From: Streptomyces colonosanans
GTDB taxonomy: Bacteria; Actinomycetota; Actinomycetes; Streptomycetales; Streptomycetaceae
Direction of reading: 5' to 3'
NCBI RefSeq assembly: GCF_001866645.1
Contig: NZ_MLYP01000045.1
Coordinates: 49,434-113,433 of the forward strand
Length of the DNA stretch: 64,000 bases
Shown: in pieces, positions 58,279 to 64,000 of the stretch
How the letters are laid out: the number at the start of each line of letters is the position of its first letter
Numbering within the stretch: the stretch's first letter is position 1
Notes under the pieces: model-generated
Database searches by the model: none
Seen by the model: only the letters and a program-made list of their open reading frames with translations
Told to the model about the DNA's origin: nothing
Made by a program: the position numbers and the translations under genes

Positions 58279-58410
58279 TCAGTCGGCGTTCCAGTCCCTG
58301 GTGCGCAGCGGATCCGGCACCGGTTTCCCTTCCAGCCAGGTCGGCTTCCCGCCGTCGGAGTTGCCGTCATGCCGGACGACGATGGTCTCGGCCTCCTCGT
58401 GGTGCTCCAC
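58279..58410 (-). CDS. 43-residue acidic small protein
   Basis: A GTG at 58410 is preceded by GGAGG at four bases. The frame reads EHHEEAETIVVRHDGNSDGG, then KPTWLEGKPVPDPLRTRDWNAD and a stop. Codon third positions are strongly GC, as in real genes here, and the same frame stays open ~120 bases further upstream without a start. It is acidic, with no Cys or membrane segment. No family is recognised. It may be longer if an unusual start is used. Confidence 0.4.
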   Translation of the reverse strand: MEHHEEAETIVVRHDGNSDGGKPTWLEGKPVPDPLRTRDWNAD

Positions 58411-58605
58411 CGTGCCTCCGGTCTCCGTGTTCGGGCCTGCGAGTGGCAGCTGCTGCTCGTTGTCCTTGGCTGGGGGCCGGATTCGGATCGCGTTGCTTTC
58501 CTGCTGGAACGGCAGAAGTCTTGGACGAGTCCGGTCGTTCCAGGTCAGGGGGCGCTTTCGTCGTCTTGCTCAAGGTCCGGACGCCGCGCAGGTGACGCGG
58601 TCGCG

Positions 58606-59268
58606 TCAGAGGCTGTGGGCGGTGATGTCGCCGTGGGAGGTGGTGGCGTGGATGTCGAGTTCGGTGGTGCCGTCGTTCTTGAGGGTGTTGTTGATGCGGC
58701 CGTGGCTGGTGCCGGCGTCCAGGGTGGCCGAGATGCCGGCGGCGGCGCCGATCGAAATGTCGCCGGACTGGGTGCGGAGCACGACCTTGCCGCCCGTGGC
58801 CTCGGTGATCCGGATGTCGCCCCTCGCGGTGCTGATCTCCGCGAGGCCGCCCAGCCGGCCGATCTCGATGTCGCCGTCGACCGCGGTGAGGCGGAGGCTT
58901 GCGGTCTCGTCCAGTTTGATCTGGCGGTAGGCACCTTCGAAGGCGACGTCGCCGAGGCGGCCGAGGGTCCGGAGTTCGGCGCTGGCCGCCTTGGCCTCGA
59001 TGCGGGAACCGGCGGGCAGCTTCACCGTCACCTCGATGGCTCCGGAGGGGCCGAGGTACTGGTTCTTCGCCGAAGTCTCGATCCGCAGGACTCCGTCGGC
59101 GTATTCGACCGTGGTCTGCTCCGCCGCCTTCACGTCGCGGCCCTTCGAGGCGTCCGCGGGCAGGACCTCGACCGCGGTGTCGGTCCGGTCTGCGGCGATG
59201 AACTGGACGCGTCCAGCGGGGAGGTCCAGGACGGCGGAGATCGGGGCGGGGGTGTCGAACTTCTGCAT
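58606..59268 (-). CDS. DUF4097-family beta-strand-repeat protein
   Basis: The 220-residue protein begins MQKFDTPAPISAVLDLPAGR at 59268 with GGGAGAG upstream. It is a repetitive right-handed beta structure: IEVTVKLPAGSRIEAKAASA, LRTLGRLGDVAF, LRLTAVDGDIEIGRLGG, DIRITEATGGKVVLRTQSGD, ATTSHGDITAHSL. This is typical of DUF4097, with the recurring GDI and SGD turns. No signal peptide is present. It is divergent from the MarR-like gene at 59529 and likely controlled by it. The function of the family is unknown; adhesin-like or envelope roles are proposed for relatives. Confidence 0.85.
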   Translation of the reverse strand: MQKFDTPAPISAVLDLPAGRVQFIAADRTDTAVEVLPADASKGRDVKAAEQTTVEYADGVLRIETSAKNQYLGPSGAIEVTVKLPAGSRIEAKAASAELRTLGRLGDVAFEGAYRQIKLDETASLRLTAVDGDIEIGRLGGLAEISTARGDIRITEATGGKVVLRTQSGDISIGAAAGISATLDAGTSHGRINNTLKNDGTTELDIHATTSHGDITAHSL

Positions 59269-59392
59269 TGTGCTCTCCCTTGCGCTTGCGGCTCGCTGTT
59301 TCCTGATGAGGGAAACGCTACGTTGCTTTCCAGATTTAAGCAACGCCATCTTTGCTTAGGAATGGCATCTGTGCAGGTGACAGCGCAATAAT

Positions 59393-59446
59393 CATTGCAA
59401 CGCCCTCTCGATGAACGCAACGATGGAACAGTCATTCGTTGCAATG
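59393..59446. promoter_or_regulatory. Inverted repeat CATTGCAACG ... CGTTGCAATG in a divergent promoter region
   Basis: Exact 10-bp arms at 59393-59402 and 59437-59446, with further TTGC/GCAA half-sites nearby (for example 59329-59344 and 59416-59421). The region lies between the DUF4097 gene and the MarR-like regulator, which is the likely binder. Confidence 0.55.
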
Positions 59447-59528
59447 AGTTGAAGGTGAACGCTATAGTGGAGGCGTCAGGGAACACCGAGCAGCACCATG
59501 GGGCACCCGTGGGGCATAAAAGGGGGTC

Positions 59529-60314
59529 GTGATGCCGGGAGGCAGACTCACCCAGCAGGAGCGCCAGCAGATCGCGGTGGGGCTGGCCGACGGCCTGGCC
59601 TACGCCGAGATCGCCCGCCGTCTCGACCGTCCGACCTCCACGATCACGCGTGAGGTGACGCGGAACGGCGGCCCCGCCGGCTACCGCGCCGATCTGGCCC
59701 ACCGCGCCACCCAGCAGCGCACCCACCGGGGCAAGCAGGCCGCGCCCCGGGGGTCGCAGGCGCTCCCGCAATCCCACGGACGCGACGCCGAGGCCGTGCG
59801 CGACTACCAGGAGACCCTCACCACCGTCTTCATGACCTCGGGCCTGCCCAAGATGATGGCCCGGGTGCTGGGCTGCCTCTACACCACCGACACCGGCAGA
59901 CTCACCGCCTCCGAACTCGCCCAGCGCCTCCAGGTCAGCCCGGCGTCCATCTCCAAAGCGATCACGTTCCTCGAGAGCATGGACCTCGTCCGCCGGGAAC
60001 GCGACGAACGCCGCCGCGAGCGCTACGTCGTCGACGACGACCTCTGGTACCAGTCGATGATCCGCAGCGCCCGGGCCAACGACCAGTTCATCGAGACCGC
60101 ACGGCAGGGCGTCGGCATCCTCGGCCGGGGCACCCCGGCCGCCACCCGCCTCGAGAATGCCGCCCGCTTCCTCGACTTCGTCAGCGAAGCGCTCGTCCGC
60201 GCCGCGGAGCAGGGCCGCGAGGTCCTCTACGCCAGAACCGAAACGACCTCAGACCACGCCGCCAAGCCGAGTTCAGATGACGGACGGACAGCCGTCCCGA
60301 CGGCCACAGCATGA
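59529..60314 (+). CDS. MarR/GbsR-like regulator with IS30-type helix-turn-helix N-terminus
   Basis: The ~261-residue protein starts at a GTG (59529) or the next codon ATG (59532) after AAGGGGG. Residues ~5-45 (LTQQERQQIAVGLADGLAYA, EIARRLDRPTSTITREV) are an HTH_38-like domain as at the start of IS30 transposases and some regulators. A linker follows. A MarR/GbsR winged helix spans about 95-170 (MMARVLGCLYTTDTGRLTAS, ELAQRLQVSPASISKAITFL, RRERDERRRERYVV). Two DNA-binding domains in one chain could let it bind the long inverted repeat at 59393-59446. It is divergent from the DUF4097 gene, a pairing that suggests direct control. Confidence 0.85.
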   Translation: MMPGGRLTQQERQQIAVGLADGLAYAEIARRLDRPTSTITREVTRNGGPAGYRADLAHRATQQRTHRGKQAAPRGSQALPQSHGRDAEAVRDYQETLTTVFMTSGLPKMMARVLGCLYTTDTGRLTASELAQRLQVSPASISKAITFLESMDLVRRERDERRRERYVVDDDLWYQSMIRSARANDQFIETARQGVGILGRGTPAATRLENAARFLDFVSEALVRAAEQGREVLYARTETTSDHAAKPSSDDGRTAVPTATA

Positions 60315-60480
60315 GACGAAGCCGGCCTGCCGTCAGATCTCGTGGCCGGTTCCCGAATCACCGAGCCCGACACGGGTCCCGGCGGAACGTGCAGCCCCTT
60401 GCCGGGCTTGGACGCAAGCCCATGCGATTCCGCGAGGAGATCCAGGTCCGCATGCCGTTACCCGACGAGATTGAGGCCCT

Positions 60481-60663
60481 TCAACTGCCGCTGGCCACGT
60501 CTGTAATCCTGTGGCGCGGACCGCCGTTGACGCTGCGGGCCGCGTGGTCGAGATCAACGAGATGACCATGACGGGGTTCGACGTGGCCGAAGCGGTGGCC
60601 GATGGTGGTGAAGAGGTCGTCCAATTCGTGGTCCCAGGTCTCGGCTGCCGGTGTAGTGATCAC
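60481..60663 (-). pseudogene. IS701-family transposase N-terminal fragment
   Basis: From a GTG at 60663, AETWDHELDDLFTTIGHRFG then HVEPRH matches the start of IS701-type transposases of streptomycetes (W-x2-EL-x2-L-x3-I-x2-RF-x-R-EPR). After that the sequence diverges (LVDLDHAARSVNGGP) and stops at 60481. All catalytic parts are absent. The surrounding 60315-60817 has no intact gene. Confidence 0.6.
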
Positions 60664-60817
60664 GGTCAGAGGTCTCCCTGGCCTGACACGGCCTCGTCGT
60701 CGGGGGGCACTCGTTCGAGGGGCGGACGGGCAGCAGTCGCCCATGACCACAGCCCGCCCGCTACACTCCCACCACTCGACGTTGCCCCAGGTCAGGCATG
60801 GAAGTACTGCTGGAGTA

Positions 60818-61794
60818 CTAGACGAGTCTTTCCAAATGCCTGCGGGCATGAGACGAGGGTGCTCAAGATCCGTTTGTGACGACGAACTTGACCACCCTCG
60901 TGACCGCACTGTACGTGAAGATCGACGATGACTGGGCCGGGATCGCTCGACTGCCCGGCAGGCCGCCGAAACTGAGCCACTCCGAGCTGCTGTGCCTGGC
61001 TGTGATGCAGGCCCTGCTCGGCTTCCACAGCGAGGCTCACTGGCTGCGGCACGTGCGCGCCCACTACCGCGGCATGTTCCCGTACATCCCGCAGGACGCC
61101 GGCTACAACAAACGCCTGCGGGCCGCGCTACCGCAGGTCAAACGCCTCATCCGGGTCCTGGCCAAGGACACCGACTTCTGGCACGACACCGTGTGGATCT
61201 GCGACTCCACACCCGTACCCTGCGGCACGTCGCGGCCCACGGTGAAGCGGTCCGAGGTGGCGGGCTGGGCAAACTACGGCTACTGCGCGTCCCACTCGCG
61301 GTTCTACTGGGGGCTACGACTATTCCTGGCGTGCACTCCCTCGGGCATGCCGATCCTGTGGGCCCTGGCCAGTCCGAAGATCGATGAGCGCGAAGTCCTG
61401 GCGGCAATGATGGAGGTCGACGCTCAGCTCGTGCGGGACCGGCCTGGCCTGCTGCTGATCACGGACAAGGGCTTTGCGTCCAAGGCGTTCGAGCGGTCAC
61501 TGTCCGAACAGGGCGTCACGCTGCTGCGGCCGTCGACGAAACGCGAGGCCACCCGCCCCGGAGAGCCGATGCTCAAGAAGGTCCGCCAGTTGATCGAGTC
61601 AGTGAACGACACTCTCAAGGGCCAGCTCGACCTGGAACAACACGGCGGTCGTACCTGCGAGGGCGTTGCCGTGCGTGTCGCGCAGCGCGTCCTAGCGCTG
61701 ACTGCCGCTATCTGGCACAACTTCCAGACCGGCCAGGCGGTCAGCCGCTCACTGACCGCCTATGACCACTGAACGTTCGGAAAGACTCGTCTAG
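60818..61794 (+). mobile_element. Intact IS982-family insertion sequence
   Basis: A 977-bp element is bounded by perfect 16-bp terminal inverted repeats: CTAGACGAGTCTTTCC (60818-60833) and GGAAAGACTCGTCTAG (61779-61794). One transposase gene fills it. No clear target duplication is visible in the flanks. The right end abuts the 3' end of a GH35 gene. Remnants of related elements lie at 17634-17911 and 51154-51288. Confidence 0.9.
60876..61772 (+). CDS. IS982-family DDE transposase
   Basis: The 298-residue protein starts at a GTG and appears complete. N-terminal region: LTTLVTALYVKIDDDWAGIA and PKLSHSELLCLAVMQALLGF. The DDE triad is visible as Asp110 (WICDSTPV), Asp197 (LLITDKGF) and Glu241 (QLIESVND). 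The C-terminus reads LALTAAIWHNFQTGQAV. Length and motifs match the IS982 family, so the element may still be active. Its coding frame shows no frameshift or internal stop. Confidence 0.93.
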   Translation: MTTNLTTLVTALYVKIDDDWAGIARLPGRPPKLSHSELLCLAVMQALLGFHSEAHWLRHVRAHYRGMFPYIPQDAGYNKRLRAALPQVKRLIRVLAKDTDFWHDTVWICDSTPVPCGTSRPTVKRSEVAGWANYGYCASHSRFYWGLRLFLACTPSGMPILWALASPKIDEREVLAAMMEVDAQLVRDRPGLLLITDKGFASKAFERSLSEQGVTLLRPSTKREATRPGEPMLKKVRQLIESVNDTLKGQLDLEQHGGRTCEGVAVRVAQRVLALTAAIWHNFQTGQAVSRSLTAYDH

Positions 61795-64000
61795 GGCGCG
61801 CAGCTCACGGTGGCGGTCGCCCAGTCCGCGTGGTCCTGCGTCTTTCCGTCACCGCCGTCGCCGACGACCAGGTCGAGCACCTGGGCGCCGGACACGTCGG
61901 CATTCAGCGTGACAGCGGCCTGGCGGCCCCTCAGCACCGGCGTGGCGGCGACCTGCTTGCCGTCGGCGAGCACCGTGAAGGTCACCGAGCCACCGCCGTT
62001 CGTCTCGTCGTCCACGCCGACGGACGCGGTGAAGCGAGTGCACGTGCCGCCCAGGTGGACGGTGATGTCACTGTCGGAGTGCGCCCCAAGCCCCTTGGCG
62101 TACGCCGTGCCGGCGATGGACATCGGGCGCCCGTCCCCGGCCGCGTCCTCGCCGTTGGAGGTGTTCCGCTCCACCGGACCCCATCCGTTGGTCGAGAGGA
62201 AGTCCAGATCGGCCAGGTCGTGCGTGCCCGCGGCGGGCGCCGCGGGCGGCGAGGCGACGCTTGTAGCGGCGCCCGCCGACCCGTCCCGGGAGCGCCCGGT
62301 CACCGACAGCACTGCCGACCACGGGCCGCTCCCGCCCGATGCGGTCGTCACCTTCCAAGTGCGGGTGACGGTGCTTCCCGCCGGTACGTCCCCGAGCTGC
62401 TGCCGGGCCTCAGGTTCCGCCGTCCAGCCGTCCGGCAGCTGGAGCGTGAGCGACGCGTCGTGCGCCGTGCCCCGACGGTGCGTGTAGGAGGCCGTCACCT
62501 CACCGCTCCCGCCCCGCGCGATCGTGTCCGGTGCGTCGATCCGCACATCGGCCACCGCCCGCGGGTCGCGGTACACGGCGGCCGACCAGCCGGGTGATGC
62601 GATGTCCCGGTACCGCAGCGGCGTCGTGTGGTTCCCGTATGCCTCCAGGCTCACGCTGCCGAGGCCGTCGCCGTTCGCGTCCTCGCCGATCACCGCGATC
62701 GCGACGGTGTTGCGGCCATGGGTGCGCAGCATGCCGGGCTGTACGGGGAACGTCGTCTGCGGACCCAGGTCGTTGACGTACAGACCGACCATCCAGCCGT
62801 TGACGTACACGAGCGCCCGGTAGTTCTTCGCCTTGTCGTCCTTGAACGTCAGGCCGAGAGGCACGTCCTGCCCCTTCGGCAGGTCCAGGGCGAAGGTGGT
62901 CCGGTACCAGGACACTCCGGGCGCGCCCCTGCGCGAGTCCGGCAGGGACACGGACGACCACGCGTCGTCCGGGTAGCCCGGCAGGTGCATTCCGTGCCGC
63001 TCGCCGTACAGACCGCCGGTGTTCAGCGGGCCGCGTACCGGGTCGACGAGGTCCTCGCCGCCGAGCGCGCCCTGGAGCCGCCAGCCGATCTGCTTGTCCG
63101 AGCCCACCAGGCGTGCACCCGTCAGCCCGCGCGGCTCCTTGTGGTGGTCGTCCGCGGACCAGTCCTGCTCGTGCGCCGTGTTGGCGGAGAGGACGGCCAG
63201 CACGTTGTCCTTGCCCGGCTTCAGCGTCCCGGCGGGGATGTCGAAGCGGTGTGTTGCGTCATCGCTGCTGCCCAGATACGTGCCGTTCAGCCATGCCAGG
63301 TACCTGCCGCCGCGCCCCGTGGTCGCGTCGACCTTCACCGCGGTCTCCGTACCGGCCGCCGTGAAGTGCCCCCGATACCAGATCGAGCCGGCGTGGAAGC
63401 CGTAGTGGTCCGCCGACAAGGCCTGCTTGTCGGCGGCGCGCCAAGCCGCGTCGTCGAAATCGGGCTGCGATTCCGGGGTCTCGGCGTGGTACTTCCAGCC
63501 GCCCAGAGTCGGCACCGTGACGGGCTCCGGCCCGGCGAGGGGTGTCCCGGCGGTGTCCAGGGCGCGGTTCGCAGGGCGGCCGTTCCAGGTGACGGAGGTG
63601 GCCGGCGTTCCCGTGACGACGTGAAGGCTCGCCGCCTTGTCGGTGTCGCCGGTGAGCTTCAGGACACCGTTGTCGTACGCACTGGTGCGCAGCAACTCGG
63701 GGCCGCTCGCCAGCACCGGCCCCTGCGGGGTGTCGAGACGCCAGTAGGTGTCGGCGGTCGCGTCGTCGGCGAGCAGGAGCAGCAGGGGCGTGGAACCGGG
63801 CGGGGTGATGAGGACCTGGGCGAGGCCGTCGTGCTTGTAGTTGAGGCGCAGGTCGCCGCTCGCCGGGTCCCAGGTCTGTTTCACATGCCCGCTGATGACC
63901 TGGACCTCGGGCCGGTCAGCGTACCGCAGCACGGTCTCGCCGTCCTGCCCGGGCCGCCCGTACAGCAGGGCCACGTCGCGCGGGCCGAAGGTGCCGTGGG
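61791..64000 (-). CDS. GH35-type beta-galactosidase, C-terminal part with NPCBM domain, 5' end outside the window
   Basis: The frame is open to the right edge and encodes ~735 residues of the non-catalytic part. It is clearly related to the enzyme at 35678-39403: ASGDLRLNYKHDGLAQVLIT, LLLLLADDATADTYWRLDTP, HAGSIWYRGHF, LKPGKDNVLAVLSANTAHEQ, VRGPLNTGGLYGER and YVNGWMVGLYVNDLGP. A CARDB/NEW3-like domain follows, then an NPCBM galactose-binding module (FLSTNGWGPVERNTSNG, TAYAKGLGAHSDSDITVHLG). The GH35 enzyme at 35678 ends instead in an F5/8 C module. The TAG stop lies inside the right terminal repeat of the IS982 element, so the native end may have been a few codons different. Confidence 0.88.
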   Translation of the reverse strand, partial: HGTFGPRDVALLYGRPGQDGETVLRYADRPEVQVISGHVKQTWDPASGDLRLNYKHDGLAQVLITPPGSTPLLLLLADDATADTYWRLDTPQGPVLASGPELLRTSAYDNGVLKLTGDTDKAASLHVVTGTPATSVTWNGRPANRALDTAGTPLAGPEPVTVPTLGGWKYHAETPESQPDFDDAAWRAADKQALSADHYGFHAGSIWYRGHFTAAGTETAVKVDATTGRGGRYLAWLNGTYLGSSDDATHRFDIPAGTLKPGKDNVLAVLSANTAHEQDWSADDHHKEPRGLTGARLVGSDKQIGWRLQGALGGEDLVDPVRGPLNTGGLYGERHGMHLPGYPDDAWSSVSLPDSRRGAPGVSWYRTTFALDLPKGQDVPLGLTFKDDKAKNYRALVYVNGWMVGLYVNDLGPQTTFPVQPGMLRTHGRNTVAIAVIGEDANGDGLGSVSLEAYGNHTTPLRYRDIASPGWSAAVYRDPRAVADVRIDAPDTIARGGSGEVTASYTHRRGTAHDASLTLQLPDGWTAEPEARQQLGDVPAGSTVTRTWKVTTASGGSGPWSAVLSVTGRSRDGSAGAATSVASPPAAPAAGTHDLADLDFLSTNGWGPVERNTSNGEDAAGDGRPMSIAGTAYAKGLGAHSDSDITVHLGGTCTRFTASVGVDDETNGGGSVTFTVLADGKQVAATPVLRGRQAAVTLNADVSGAQVLDLVVGDGGDGKTQDHADWATATVSCAP

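Noticed and set aside
1..64000. Search by eye for CRISPR arrays, tRNA genes, rRNA and prophage modules
   Set aside because: No regularly spaced repeats, no cloverleaf-like sequence, and no structural phage genes were noticed. A tRNA or covariance-model scan would settle this.

Overview
This window has the composition of a Streptomyces-like actinobacterial chromosome: very high GC, many GTG and occasional TTG starts, Tat and lipoprotein exports, SpoIIE-type phosphatases with HATPase domains, and LacI, ROK, FadR and TetR regulators beside sugar ABC transporters. It reads like an accessory region. It is dominated by glycan-degradation loci, with several decayed insertion sequences and one intact one. 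I saw no rRNA, tRNA, CRISPR array or phage structural genes.

Layout. 1-2.1 kb: the 3' part of a GH84 beta-N-acetylglucosaminidase, then a chimeric transposase remnant. 2.2-17.4 kb: a sugar-acid/oligosaccharide locus with a LacI regulator, a binding protein and two permeases, an enolase-superfamily dehydratase, a ROK regulator, a Gfo/Idh/MocA oxidoreductase, and two 788-residue Tat-exported proteins of an unrecognised hydrolase-like family. These two are convergent paralogues flanking a FadR-type regulator and an orphan fragment of a third copy. 18.2-27.1 kb: a compact operon of binding protein, two permeases, GH38 alpha-mannosidase, mannose-6-phosphate-isomerase-like protein and ROK kinase, headed by a LacI-type operator. 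28-29 kb: a DUF5996 protein. 29.1-34.3 kb (minus strand): a tightly coupled operon that looks like an undescribed peptide natural-product (RiPP-like) locus. It has a 38-residue peptide ORF, an ABC exporter, a triple-NUDIX protein, a PIMT-like methyltransferase with a long C-terminal extension, and a small coupled ORF. 35.2-51.1 kb: secreted GH35, GH2 and GH101 enzymes, a second LacI regulator and a cytosolic GH35. 51.3-60.3 kb: a TetR/membrane protein pair with tandem operators, a truncated DUF2690 protein, two SpoIIE phosphatases, and a DUF4097/MarR-like divergent pair. 60.5-64 kb: an IS701 remnant, an intact IS982-family element, and the 3' part of a third GH35 gene.

How it may work together. 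GH101 releases core-1 O-glycan from mucin-type glycoproteins, GH35 and GH2 remove beta-galactosides, GH84 removes beta-GlcNAc, and GH38 plus the isomerase and ROK kinase process mannosides. Together they suggest a saprophyte that feeds on animal-type or secreted glycoproteins. Five sites matching TGNNANCGNTNNCA lie upstream of the GH101 gene, the second LacI gene, the cytosolic GH35 gene and the mannosidase operon, suggesting one LacI regulon or related ones. IS982-family traces occur at three places. Two of them end exactly where a minus-strand gene stops.
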